Source of the DNA: Aquabacterium commune
GTDB lineage: Bacteria; Pseudomonadota; Gammaproteobacteria; Burkholderiales; Burkholderiaceae_C
Assembly: GCF_004362855.1 (NCBI RefSeq)
Contig: NZ_SNXW01000007.1
Coordinates: forward strand, 62,001 to 126,000
DNA: 64,000 nt
Reading direction: 5' to 3'
The translations under genes and the position numbers were made by a program. The notes below the pieces were generated by a model. It did no database searches and was not told the DNA's origin. It worked only from the letters and a program-made list of their open reading frames with translations. Below are positions 52,785 to 61,520 of this stretch, in pieces (positions within the stretch are counted from its first letter, which is position 1; every line of letters begins with the position of its first letter).

Positions 52785-54080
52785 ATGCTGCGCTTCCTCC
52801 AGGCCCACGCCACCCACCCCGCGCCCGAGCTGGCACTGGAGATGGTCTGGGCGCAGCTGGCCTCGCAGATGGCCACACTCAGTGGCACGCCAGGCGACGG
52901 GCCGCCTGCGGGTGTGCTCGGCCGCGACGCCCCCACCCTGGGCTGGTGCTACATCAGCGATGGCCTGGCCCATGGCGCGCAAGCCGTGCTGGACGGGCTG
53001 CGCCAGCGCATGCCGCAGGTGGCCTGGGTCGGCGCCGTGGGTGCCGGCGTGCTGGCCACCCACGTCGAGTACATGGACGAGCCGGCCCTGGTCGTGATGC
53101 TGTGCAACCTGCCGCGCGAAGACTTCCGCATCTTCCACGGTCGCCAACCCCTGCACGCGCCGCCACGCGGTCGCCGCCACCTGCCAGACGCCAGCCTCGG
53201 TGGCAACCCCGGCTGGCGCGCCCACACCGCGCTGGTGCACGCCGATGCCCGCACCCCCGACCTGCCCGAACTGATCGCAGAGCTGGCATCGCGCACCGAC
53301 ACCGGCTACCTCTTCGGCGGCCTGAGCGCCAGCCAGCACCACCCGCTGCACATGGCCCTGGCCCCGGAAGATGCCAACGCCACCACACAGCGCACCGCAG
53401 GCGTCTGGCATGGCGGCCTGTCGGGCGTGGCCTTTGGCGAACGCGTGCGGCTGGTCTCGCGCGTCAGCCAGGGCTGCTCACCCGTGGGCCCGCGCCGCGA
53501 GATCACCTTGGCCGAGCGCAACGTCATCTACGAACTCGACGGCGAACCCGCCCTGGCCTGCCTGCTGCGCGACCTGGGCGTCACCGCCACGGTCAGCGGC
53601 TCGGGCTGGCAACGCGAAGCGCTGCCCAAGGTGCGCGCCACCCTGGCAGGACTGACCGACGCCGCCAGCGACCTGCTCAGCCACGGCCGCCACTTTGGCG
53701 CCGACACCCGCGTGCGCCACATCATCGGACTGGACCCCGGCCGACAGGGCGTGGCCCTGGCCGAGGAGGTCGAGGTCGGCATGCAGATGGCGTTTTGCCA
53801 ACGCAATGCCCAGGCCGCGCGCCAGGACCTGGTGCGCATCTGCGCCGAAATCCGCGAAGAATTCGACCCGCAAGAGCACCCCGGCAGCCAGGCCGCCGGC
53901 GCCATCTACATCAGCTGTGCCGGGCGCGGTGGGGAGCACTTCGGCGCGCCCAATGCCGAGATGGAGATCCTGGCCCACGCCCTCGGCGACATCCCCGTCG
54001 TCGGCTTCTTCGCGGGCGGCGAAATCGCGCGCCACCACCTCTACGGCTACACCGGCGTGCTGACCGTGTTCGGGGCCTGA
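52785..54080 (+). CDS. FIST N- and C-domain protein
   Basis: A 431-residue protein composed of FIST_N and FIST_C domains, proposed sensory modules for small ligands such as amino acids. FIST_N marks include GWCYISDGLAHGAQAVLDGL and WVGAVGAGVLATHVEYMDEP, FIST_C marks IYELDGEPALACLL, AEEVEVGMQMAFCQRN and YISCAGRGGEHFGAPNAEME. No output domain (kinase, methyl-accepting or cyclase) is attached, so it must act with a separate partner. It follows phaM by 14 bases, so it is probably co-transcribed. GTG at 52773 is an alternative start. Confidence 0.87.
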   Translation: MLRFLQAHATHPAPELALEMVWAQLASQMATLSGTPGDGPPAGVLGRDAPTLGWCYISDGLAHGAQAVLDGLRQRMPQVAWVGAVGAGVLATHVEYMDEPALVVMLCNLPREDFRIFHGRQPLHAPPRGRRHLPDASLGGNPGWRAHTALVHADARTPDLPELIAELASRTDTGYLFGGLSASQHHPLHMALAPEDANATTQRTAGVWHGGLSGVAFGERVRLVSRVSQGCSPVGPRREITLAERNVIYELDGEPALACLLRDLGVTATVSGSGWQREALPKVRATLAGLTDAASDLLSHGRHFGADTRVRHIIGLDPGRQGVALAEEVEVGMQMAFCQRNAQAARQDLVRICAEIREEFDPQEHPGSQAAGAIYISCAGRGGEHFGAPNAEMEILAHALGDIPVVGFFAGGEIARHHLYGYTGVLTVFGA

Positions 54081-54227
54081 AGCCAAGCACACACTCGGCA
54101 TGCCCCGCAAGCCCTCAGACACCCTCTGAAGAGGGCCCCACCGAAGGGGATTTTCACATCGCGGACACCCCCCCACACTGCCAGACACCCGATCGCCTTT
54201 GATCGCTGTTCTTTGCAGGAGTCCGCC

Positions 54228-54614
54228 ATGATCGCCCGCCCCTTCCCTCGCCCTGGCCCCATCCCGTTCGCCGATGCCGCCCTGCAGGCGCTGATGCCAT
54301 CTGTCGGCCTGACTCCGGCGTGGATGGCATCACAAGGTCGCGGCCACGGCGGCAACAGCGGCGGCGGCCACGGTGGCGCCAAGGGCCAGGCACCCCACGG
54401 GGGCCGTCACCCGGCCCACGCCCACCGACAGGAAAGCGCTTCGCCCCAACGGGGCCGCGACATGCACGCCACCTTCCACGGCCACGGCGTGCTGAGCGTG
54501 CGCTCCTCGGCCACAGGCGCGCTTTACCGCTTCGAGGGTCACGGCGCCCGCCTCGCCATCGACCCACGCGATGCCCTGCTGCTCGGCCGACTTTCCGACG
54601 TGCACGTGGGCTGA
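54228..54614 (+). CDS. Conserved-looking small protein, function unknown
   Basis: A 128-residue protein I do not recognise. It has a Pro/Ala N-terminus, a Gly/His/Gln-rich low-complexity middle (GRGHGGNSGGGHGG and HRQESASPQRGRD, about residues 36-80) and a compact beta-like C-terminus (ATFHGHGVLSVRSSATGALY then RFEGHGARLAIDPRDALLLG). AGGAG precedes the ATG at good spacing, which supports it being real. It ends 18 bases before the GlcD-type gene and is probably co-transcribed with it. The His/Gly-rich middle could bind metal. Confidence 0.6.
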   Translation: MIARPFPRPGPIPFADAALQALMPSVGLTPAWMASQGRGHGGNSGGGHGGAKGQAPHGGRHPAHAHRQESASPQRGRDMHATFHGHGVLSVRSSATGALYRFEGHGARLAIDPRDALLLGRLSDVHVG

Positions 54615-54632
54615 AAACGCTACAGTCGTGCC

Positions 54633-56213
54633 ATGCACGCAGCGACCGCCCCCACACTGCCACCTGCCACCAGCCCCAGCAGGGACGACGCAACCCACCT
54701 GCCCGCAGGGCCTGAGCCTCTGACACCCGCGGCCGTGGCCGCACGTCAGCAGGCCGTGGTCGCAGCACTGTTGCGCGTGCTGCCGGCCCAGGCGGTGCTG
54801 TGGCACACCGAGGCTGTTGCCCCCTTCGAGTGCGATGGCCTCAGCGCCTACCGCCAGCGCCCCCTCGCGGTGGCCCTGCCCGAAACCCATGCCCAGGTCG
54901 GCCAGGTGCTCGCGGCCTGCCATGCGCTCGGCGTGCCCGTGGTGGCGCGGGGCGGTGGCACCGGGCTGTCGGGCGGTGCCCTGCCGGATGCCGCGGGCGT
55001 GACGCTGTCGCTGGCCCGCCTCAACCGCATCCAGCACATCGACCCGCTGGCGCGCACGGCCGTGGTCGATTGCGGCGTGCGCAACCTCGCCATCAGCGAA
55101 GCCGCTGCGGTCCATGGCCTGTACTACGCGCCCGACCCGAGCAGCCAGATCGCCTGCACCATCGGCGGCAACGTGGCCGAGAACGCCGGGGGCGTGCACT
55201 GCCTGAAGTACGGCCTGACCGTGCACAACGTGCTGCGCGTGCGCGGTTTCACCGTCGAGGGGGACGCCTTCGCGCTGGGCAGCGAAGCCCTGGACGCCGC
55301 GGGCCTGGACCTGCTGTCCGCCTTCATCGGCAGCGAAGGCCTGCTGGGCGTGGTCACCGAGGTCACCGTGCGCCTGCTGCCCAAGCCCCAGGTGGCGCGC
55401 TGCCTGCTGGCCAGCTTCGACGACGTCGGCCTGGCCGGCGATGCCGTCGCGGCCATCATCGCCGCCGGCCTCATCCCGGCGGGGCTGGAGATGATGGACC
55501 AGCCCATGACCCGCGCCGTCGAGGACTTCGTGCACGCCGGCTACGACCTGAGCGCCGCCGCCATCCTGCTGGTCGAGAGCGACGGCACGCCGGAAGAGGT
55601 GGAAGAGGAAATCGAGCGCCTGACGGCCGTGCTGCAAGCGGCCGGCGCCACGCGCATCGAACTCAGCCAGGACGAGGCCCAGCGCCTGCGCTTCTGGAGC
55701 GGTCGCAAGAACGCCTTCCCCGCCACCGGCCGCATCAGCCCGGACTACCTCTGCATGGACGCGTCCATCCCGCGCAAGGCGCTGGCCACGATGCTCGCCG
55801 CCATCGCCCGGATGGAAGGCGAATTCGGCCTGCGCTGCTGCAACGTCTTCCACGCGGGCGACGGCAACATGCACCCGCTCATCCTCTTCGATGCCAACGA
55901 CCCTGACGAGCTGCACCGCGCCGAGGCCTTTGGCAACGCCATCCTGACGGCGGCCGTGGGCCTGGGCGGCAGCATCACAGGTGAGCACGGCGTGGGCGTG
56001 GAAAAGCTCGACGCGATGTGCGTGCAGTTCACCGACACCGAGCGCGCCCAGATGCTGGCCTTCAAAGCCGCCTTCGACCCCGAGGGCCGCCTCAACCCGG
56101 GCAAGGCCATCCCGATGCTGGCACGCTGCGGCGAGTTGCGCACGCCCCCGGCCCAGGCGATGGGCCAGACACCGGCGCTGCGCGAGGCACTGGCCACGCT
56201 GCCACGCTTCTGA
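54633..56213 (+). CDS. FAD-linked oxidase, GlcD-like (2-hydroxyacid oxidase subunit)
   Basis: A 526-residue FAD-dependent oxidoreductase of the VAO/PCMH fold. FAD-binding motifs are VARGGGTGLSGGALPDAAGV, CTIGGNVAENAGGVHCLKYG and FIGSEGLLGVVTEVTVRLLP. The C-terminal FAD-oxidase domain has VFHAGDGNMHPLI and GGSITGEHGVGVEKLDAM. It fits the GlcD subunit of glycolate oxidase or a D-lactate dehydrogenase. glcE and glcF, normally adjacent, are absent; the next gene is a PEP-CTERM protein. It may therefore work with distant partners or be a stand-alone D-2-hydroxyacid dehydrogenase. Confidence 0.87.
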   Translation: MHAATAPTLPPATSPSRDDATHLPAGPEPLTPAAVAARQQAVVAALLRVLPAQAVLWHTEAVAPFECDGLSAYRQRPLAVALPETHAQVGQVLAACHALGVPVVARGGGTGLSGGALPDAAGVTLSLARLNRIQHIDPLARTAVVDCGVRNLAISEAAAVHGLYYAPDPSSQIACTIGGNVAENAGGVHCLKYGLTVHNVLRVRGFTVEGDAFALGSEALDAAGLDLLSAFIGSEGLLGVVTEVTVRLLPKPQVARCLLASFDDVGLAGDAVAAIIAAGLIPAGLEMMDQPMTRAVEDFVHAGYDLSAAAILLVESDGTPEEVEEEIERLTAVLQAAGATRIELSQDEAQRLRFWSGRKNAFPATGRISPDYLCMDASIPRKALATMLAAIARMEGEFGLRCCNVFHAGDGNMHPLILFDANDPDELHRAEAFGNAILTAAVGLGGSITGEHGVGVEKLDAMCVQFTDTERAQMLAFKAAFDPEGRLNPGKAIPMLARCGELRTPPAQAMGQTPALREALATLPRF

Positions 56214-56473
56214 CCACACGACATGGACCGAACGCCTCACGGTCCACGCGCCCCATCACCTCAGCGGTGACACGCAAGCTGCTTAAGCTGGTCGCGTGTC
56301 AGTGATGGCCCGTGGCCGTGTGCCTCGGCTTGATCTGACCAGCGTCCTGGCAGTTTCTGGCCCCCTCCAGCGGACCGACCGCGGCATGTGCCGCGATTCG
56401 TTCATGAGAAGACGCTCCAAGCAGTACCCCGCCGAACACATCGACAACGCTATTGCCCTTTGGGAGTTCCCTC

Positions 56474-57190
56474 ATGACCCGCACCCGCATCGCCCTGGCC
56501 GCCTGGGCCATCGCCATCGTCTCCGCCACCGTCAGCACGCAGGCTTCGGCCAACGTGATCAACGTGGTCCAGGCCGACTTCGGCGTGATCTCGCCGCTGC
56601 CTTATTCGCGCTCCTTCGGTGACACCTTCACCAGCATCGCTGGCACCGCGGGCTACACCACATCGGCAGCGTCCAGCCGCGACGGCTCGACGATCACCAA
56701 CACCGGCAGCATCGATGGCAGCGTGATCACCCGCAGCCTGGGCCCGCAGTTCCCTGGCGCCACGGCCAACTTCAACTTCTACGACGACTACGTCTTCACG
56801 ATGCCTGGCGAAGACGCGCACCTGACCGCCTCGGCCGTGAGCGTGAACTTCAACAACCTGCTGGGCATCAACAACCTGCAGGCGCGCTTCTACGCCGTCA
56901 CCGACGCACTGACGACGGGCACCCCGAACACCACCCTGGCGTATGCCTGGACCACGGTCACGCCCCTGAATGGCGTGACGCTGAATGTGACGGCCTTCGA
57001 CACCCCGCTGCCGCTGACCGCCGGCGTGCAGTACGCACTGGAAATCCGTGGCCTGGTCTATGGCCCCACCGCCAGCTACGGTGGCAACGTGAACATCACC
57101 CCCGTGCCGGAGGCCGACGGCCTCGCGCTGGCACTGGCCGGTCTGACGGTGGCCGGTTGGGTGGCTTCGCGCCGCCGCAGCCTCGCCTGA
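56474..57190 (+). CDS. FxDxF-type PEP-CTERM protein
   Basis: A 238-residue exported protein: signal peptide ending QASA (about residue 25), a beta-sandwich domain with the NFNFYDDYVFTM block (FxDxF-like), and a C-terminal sorting signal VPEADGLALALAGLTVAGWV then ASRRRSLA. The conserved motif reads VPEA rather than VPEP. Family members are extracellular, matrix-associated proteins of unknown function. The ATG at 56474 is seven codons into the longer frame and follows GGGAG. About 260 bases upstream hold no gene. Confidence 0.8.
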   Translation: MTRTRIALAAWAIAIVSATVSTQASANVINVVQADFGVISPLPYSRSFGDTFTSIAGTAGYTTSAASSRDGSTITNTGSIDGSVITRSLGPQFPGATANFNFYDDYVFTMPGEDAHLTASAVSVNFNNLLGINNLQARFYAVTDALTTGTPNTTLAYAWTTVTPLNGVTLNVTAFDTPLPLTAGVQYALEIRGLVYGPTASYGGNVNITPVPEADGLALALAGLTVAGWVASRRRSLA

Positions 57191-57243
57191 GATCGACCTG
57201 AGCGCCCTGACCGCCAGCGAACCGCCCTGACAGGCGATCAAGC

Positions 57244-58140
57244 TCAGGCGGTGAGCGCCTCATCGGTCACCGCCTCGGCCAGCACGCCCTCGTCCACCCA
57301 GCGTCGCAGGCATTGCGCGGCCAGGGTGGTCGCATCCTGGTCAGGCCAAGCCTGGACCAGGCCCTCGCACAGCGCGGCCCAGGTCTGACCTGCCAACAGC
57401 TGCCGCACGGCCCAGGCCTCGGGCGCGGCCATGCTGCGGAAGTGTGGACGGTCGTCGCGCCGCCACACCAGCACCCAGCCAGGCTCGGGCAAAGGCTCGG
57501 CATCGGGCACAGGGCGCTCGTCGTCCAGTGCATGCCAGCGCTGCAGCGTGTTGTGGCGCATGCTCAGGCAACGCACGGTGGCATGGGGTCGCAAGCGCAC
57601 CACGGCCCACACCTCGGGTGCCAGTTGTTGCAGATCGCGCAGGCCCAGCACGGCATCGTCTGGGCCGTCGAAGGCCTCGCGCAAGGCCCAGTCCAGGCGG
57701 GCCAGTTCGGCAATGGCCGGGTGCGGTGCAAAGGCACCACCTGAATCAACGGCATCACCGGCATCGATCACGCTGCGGGTGTCTGCACCGGTGTCCGCCA
57801 GGAAGTCAGGCCAGGTTTCCCCATACCAGCGCAGGTTGTGGCACGTGGACGGCGACTGCGCGATGTAGGCCAGGGCCAACGCGTCGAAGGCGTGGTCGCC
57901 CAGCAAGCGCAAGGTGTGTCCGTAGGTGTCGCGCAGTGTCTCCAGCAGGCGGGCGCGGTAGGCGCCGTGATAGACGCCCAGGCGGCGCAAGGCCACCGAT
58001 GGGCCGACCTCGGCAGGCCCGCTGCCCGCCACATCGGGCACCGCCGTCTGCACTCCGGCATCCGACTGCAGCAGGTAGGCGGTCATGCGCGTCTGCAGAG
58101 CGAGCAGGCCACCAGCGCGGGGCTCGGCGGCGGCGTTCAT
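57244..58140 (-). CDS. BufC/HvfC-family protein (DUF2063), bufferin maturation partner
   Basis: A 298-residue partner of the DUF692 enzyme. The N-terminal DUF2063 domain reads [36 protein letters not shown] and [20 protein letters not shown]. The C-terminal part is a helical domain resembling a peptide-recognition element ([20 protein letters not shown]). In MNIO systems this subunit binds the precursor leader and presents its cysteines to the DUF692 enzyme. The ATG overlaps the bufB stop as ATGA, so it is translated with it. It ends the operon and converges with the PEP-CTERM gene. Confidence 0.83.
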   Translation of the reverse strand: MNAAAEPRAGGLLALQTRMTAYLLQSDAGVQTAVPDVAGSGPAEVGPSVALRRLGVYHGAYRARLLETLRDTYGHTLRLLGDHAFDALALAYIAQSPSTCHNLRWYGETWPDFLADTGADTRSVIDAGDAVDSGGAFAPHPAIAELARLDWALREAFDGPDDAVLGLRDLQQLAPEVWAVVRLRPHATVRCLSMRHNTLQRWHALDDERPVPDAEPLPEPGWVLVWRRDDRPHFRSMAAPEAWAVRQLLAGQTWAALCEGLVQAWPDQDATTLAAQCLRRWVDEGVLAEAVTDEALTA

Positions 58141-59057
58141 GCGGCCACCTTGTCTGGCAGGGGCCAGGCGGGTGGCGCCAGCGCCCCCTCGGCCGTGCGG
58201 CGCGCCGTGTCCAGCTCGGCCAGCAGCTCGGCCAATGGCGGGATGCGGTCGTCGCGCTCGATCATGGTGGCCACCTGGCCCGTCGGTGCGGCAGCGGCGA
58301 ACAGGCGGCAGGCTTCGGCGTACAGGGCCCACACCGGGTCGGGCACGGGCTGGTCGTGGGTGTCGATGAGCACATCGCCGTGGTCGGTGTGGCCGGCCAG
58401 GTGGATCTGCTGGACGCGGTGCGCAGGCATGGCGCGCAGGTAGGTCAAGGCGTCGAAGCCATGGTTGACGCTGCTGACGTGGACGTTGTTGACATCGACC
58501 AGCAAGAGGCAGTCTGCGCGTTCGGCGACCTCGCGCAGGAAATCCCACTCGGTCAACTGTGACTCGGCGAACTGCACATAACTGGAGACGTTCTCCAGCA
58601 CCAGGCGACGGCCCAGCGCGTCTTGCACCTGGCCGATGTTGCGCACGACCACGTCGAGCGCCTCTTCGGTGTAGGGCAAGGGCAGCAGGTCGTGCAGGTG
58701 GCGGCCGTGCACGCCCGTCCAGCACAGGTGGTCGGACACCCAAAGCGGCTCGATGCGTCCGGCCAGCGCGCGCAGTTGCGCCAGGTAGGCGACGTCGGGC
58801 CCACCGACCGAACCGATCGACAGGGCCACGCCGTGCAGCGCGATCGGGTAGGCCGTGCGGATGGCGTCCAGCACGTGCATGGGCTTGCCGCCCGGCACCA
58901 TGTGGTTGTCGGAGATGACCTCCAGCCAGTCCACCGGCTGAGGCGCATTCAGGAAATCGTTGTAATGGGCTGTGCGCAGCCCCAACCCGAAACCGGGCGA
59001 GGGCTGGGCCAGGCCACGCACGTCGGCAGTGACGTCGGACGTGACCATGGTGGGCAT
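58137..59057 (-). CDS. BufB: DUF692 multinuclear non-heme iron oxidase (MNIO)
   Basis: A 306-residue TIM-barrel iron enzyme that modifies cysteine residues of the bufferin peptide into copper-binding heterocycles. DUF692 marks: [42 protein letters not shown], the ligand-bearing [32 protein letters not shown] and [40 protein letters not shown]. The His, Asp, Asn and Glu needed for the iron site are present. The start ATG at 59057 overlaps the bufA stop (TGATG) and its own stop overlaps bufC, so all three genes are tightly coupled. Confidence 0.9.
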   Translation of the reverse strand: MPTMVTSDVTADVRGLAQPSPGFGLGLRTAHYNDFLNAPQPVDWLEVISDNHMVPGGKPMHVLDAIRTAYPIALHGVALSIGSVGGPDVAYLAQLRALAGRIEPLWVSDHLCWTGVHGRHLHDLLPLPYTEEALDVVVRNIGQVQDALGRRLVLENVSSYVQFAESQLTEWDFLREVAERADCLLLVDVNNVHVSSVNHGFDALTYLRAMPAHRVQQIHLAGHTDHGDVLIDTHDQPVPDPVWALYAEACRLFAAAAPTGQVATMIERDDRIPPLAELLAELDTARRTAEGALAPPAWPLPDKVAA

Positions 59058-59341
59058 CACTTGGCGTTGATGTCGCCGATGGTGCCGCCCTTGCTCAGGC
59101 AAGACTTGGCGTCCATGGCCTTGAAGCCGTGACCGCCACAGGCGTTCTGGCCCTTGCAGCTGTGTTCTGCGGTCTTGCAGTCGCTGTTGCCCTTGCAGCT
59201 GTGCACGCCGTAGCAGTGCACCTTGTCGCTGGCAGCAACGGCGCCACCCATGCTGCCCTTGGGGGCTTCGGCGGCGAAGGCGGCGCTGCTCAGGGCCATC
59301 AGGGCGGCGGCGGCGGCGAGGGAGGCGGTACGTTGGGTCAT
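59057..59341 (-). CDS. BufA1-type bufferin precursor (copper-binding RiPP)
   Basis: A 94-residue exported precursor peptide. A signal peptide (residues 1-23, ending AFAA) is followed by the bufferin core with six cysteines at 43, 49, 55, 62, 68 and 81, in [30 protein letters not shown] and KSCLSKGG. Bufferins are ribosomal peptides whose cysteines are converted by BufB into copper-chelating groups, protecting the periplasm from copper. The ATG at 59341 fits the signal; upstream codons are unlike the family. It is the first gene of the bufA-bufB-bufC operon. A DoxX-type fourth gene seen in some loci is not present. Confidence 0.9.
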   Translation of the reverse strand: MTQRTASLAAAAALMALSSAAFAAEAPKGSMGGAVAASDKVHCYGVHSCKGNSDCKTAEHSCKGQNACGGHGFKAMDAKSCLSKGGTIGDINAK

Positions 59342-59590
59342 GGCAATTCTCCGGTGTAGATGGAAGTGACGTGGGGAAGCTTGGTGGCAGGCACATCGTT
59401 TTGGCGTCTGCCCCATGCAGTGGTCGGCCCAGGTGGGGCTTCCTTACAGCCCGGCTCACATTTCTGTCGATTCAGGGCGACGGCCCCCTTGTTCCGGGGG
59501 AGTTGGGGGGGCTGGCATGCCAAAACCCACACGCCCTGCCGGAGACCCTCGACACAAGCCGCGGACTCTGGGGTATAAACGCGCCTGAAC

Positions 59591-59621
59591 TCAAACGACC
59601 GTTTGAAATGAACGATCGTTC
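59591..59621. promoter_or_regulatory. Tandem palindromic operators before acyl-CoA dehydrogenase
   Basis: Two adjacent palindromes: TCAAACGACCGTTTGA (59591-59606, perfect 7-2-7) and GAACGATCGTTC (59610-59621, perfect), with centres 17 bases apart, 64-94 bases before the ATG at 59685. The second matches the site before the TetR gene at 49347-49358. The remaining part of the 343-base gap toward bufA shows no gene. Confidence 0.75.
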
Positions 59622-59684
59622 GATGCCCTGATTTGCCCCACCGCCCCACAGATGGCGGGCCACACACACGGACCGAGGTGACCT

Positions 59685-61508
59685 ATGCCGCAGTACAAAG
59701 CCCCTTTGCGCGACATGCGCTTCCAGCTGAACGAAGTGTTTGACTACGCTGGCCACTACGCCAGTTTGTCCAACGGTGGCGACGCCACGCCCGACATGGT
59801 TGACGCCATCCTGGAAGGCTGCGCCACGTTTTGCGAAGAGGTGCTGGCCCCGCTGTACGCCACTGGCGACAGCGAAGGCTGCTCGATCACCGACGGCGTG
59901 GTGACCACGCCCAAGGGCTACAAGGAAGCTTACAAAGAGTACGTGGCCGGCGGCTGGCAAGGCCTGTCGCACCCGCAGGAATACGGCGGCCAGGGCCTGC
60001 CGATGTCGCTGAACCTGCTGAAGTCGGAAATGATGGGCACGGCCAACTGGCCCTTCACCATGTACCCGGGCCTGAGCCTGGGCTGCATGAACACCGTTTT
60101 CCAGTTCGGCAACACCGAGCAGAAGAACCTCTACATGCCCCCGCTGGTCAGCGGCGAGTGGACCGGCACCATGTGCCTGACCGAGCCCCAGTGCGGCACC
60201 GACCTGGCGCAGATCCGCACCAAGGCCGAACCCCAGCCCGACGGCACCTACAAGCTCTACGGCACCAAGATCTACATCTCGTCGGGTGAACACGACCTGG
60301 CCGACAACATCATCCACATCGTGCTGGCCCGCCTGCCCGACGCCCCCAAGGGCACCCGCGGCATCTCGCTGTTCATCGTGCCCAAGTTCATGGTCAATGC
60401 CGACCGCAGCCTGGGCGAGCGCAACAGCGTCAAGGCCGGTGCACTCGAGCACAAGATGGGCATCCGCGCCTCGGCGACCTGCGTGATGAACTTCGACGGC
60501 GCCACCGGCTTCATGATCAGCGAGAAGAACAAGGGCCTGGAAGCCATGTTCACCTTCATGAACACGGCCCGCATCGGCACCGCGCTGCAAGGCGTGGCCC
60601 ACGCCGAGCTGTCCTACCAGGGCGCCGTGCCCTACGCCAAGGACCGCCGCTCCATGCGCGCCCTGACCGGCAAGAAGGACGCCGATCACCCGAACGACGC
60701 CCTGATCTGGCACGCCGACGTGCGCCGCATGCTGCTGACGCAACGTGCCGTGGCCGAGGGTGGCCGCGCCATGATTTACCACGCCGCCAAACTGGCCGAC
60801 CACATGGTGGCGGGCGTGGCCGAAGGCAACAAGGCCAAGTACGACGACTACGACGACCGCCTGGGCTTCTACACCCCCATCCTCAAAGGCTTCCTGACAG
60901 AGTTGGGCCTGGAGTGCGCCAACCTGGGCATGCAGGTCTTCGGTGGCCACGGCTACGTCAAGGACTACGGCATGGAACAGATCGCCCGCGACGCGCGCAT
61001 CTCCACGCTGTACGAGGGCACCACCGGCATCCAGGCGCTGGACCTGCTGGGCCGCAAGGTGCTGCTGCAGTCGCGTGGCAAGGTGGTCTTTGGCTTCACC
61101 AGCGAGATGATCGACCAGGCCAAGCCCCACCTGCTGGACGGCGGCCCGATCGGCACCATGGCGCGCACCGCTTTCAAGCGCGCCATCCAGTGGAAGGTGC
61201 TGACCCTGCGCCTGATGCTGCGCGCCAACAAGGACCGCGACGTCGTCAGCGCCGCCTGCTACGACTTCCTGATGTACTCCGGCTACGTGATGATGAGCCA
61301 CTTCTGGCTCAAGCAGGCCCTGGTCGCCCACAAGGCGCTGGCATCGGGCAAGGGCAGCGAGTCCAAGGAGTTCTACGCCGCCAAGGTGCAGACCGCCGAG
61401 TTCTACTTCGAGCGCCTGCTGCCCCGCGCCGACGGCCACAAGAAGTCGATGCTCTCGCCGACCAGCGCCATCATGCAGATGGACAACGAGCACTTCAGCT
61501 TCAACTGA
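59685..61508 (+). CDS. Acyl-CoA dehydrogenase, paralogue of the 46.7 kb gene
   Basis: A 607-residue FAD-dependent acyl-CoA dehydrogenase starting MPQYKAPLRDMRFQLNEVFD, the same type as the gene at 46747-48537. Conserved blocks are GEWTGTMCLTEPQCGTDLAQ, KIYISSGEHDLADN, MGIRASATCVMNFDG and QVFGGHGYVKDYGMEQIARD. It introduces the 2,3 double bond in acyl-CoA; chain-length preference cannot be told. GAGGTGAC precedes the ATG. Tandem palindromes lie upstream, and a TetR gene follows 13 bases downstream, so the pair forms a regulated operon. Confidence 0.93.
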   Translation: MPQYKAPLRDMRFQLNEVFDYAGHYASLSNGGDATPDMVDAILEGCATFCEEVLAPLYATGDSEGCSITDGVVTTPKGYKEAYKEYVAGGWQGLSHPQEYGGQGLPMSLNLLKSEMMGTANWPFTMYPGLSLGCMNTVFQFGNTEQKNLYMPPLVSGEWTGTMCLTEPQCGTDLAQIRTKAEPQPDGTYKLYGTKIYISSGEHDLADNIIHIVLARLPDAPKGTRGISLFIVPKFMVNADRSLGERNSVKAGALEHKMGIRASATCVMNFDGATGFMISEKNKGLEAMFTFMNTARIGTALQGVAHAELSYQGAVPYAKDRRSMRALTGKKDADHPNDALIWHADVRRMLLTQRAVAEGGRAMIYHAAKLADHMVAGVAEGNKAKYDDYDDRLGFYTPILKGFLTELGLECANLGMQVFGGHGYVKDYGMEQIARDARISTLYEGTTGIQALDLLGRKVLLQSRGKVVFGFTSEMIDQAKPHLLDGGPIGTMARTAFKRAIQWKVLTLRLMLRANKDRDVVSAACYDFLMYSGYVMMSHFWLKQALVAHKALASGKGSESKEFYAAKVQTAEFYFERLLPRADGHKKSMLSPTSAIMQMDNEHFSFN

Positions 61509-61520
61509 CCCACACGGCCG

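Noticed and set aside
56214-56473. Sigma-54 promoter before the PEP-CTERM gene
   Set aside because: TGGCAG is present near 56348 but the required GC box 10 bases away is not; the match is not good enough.
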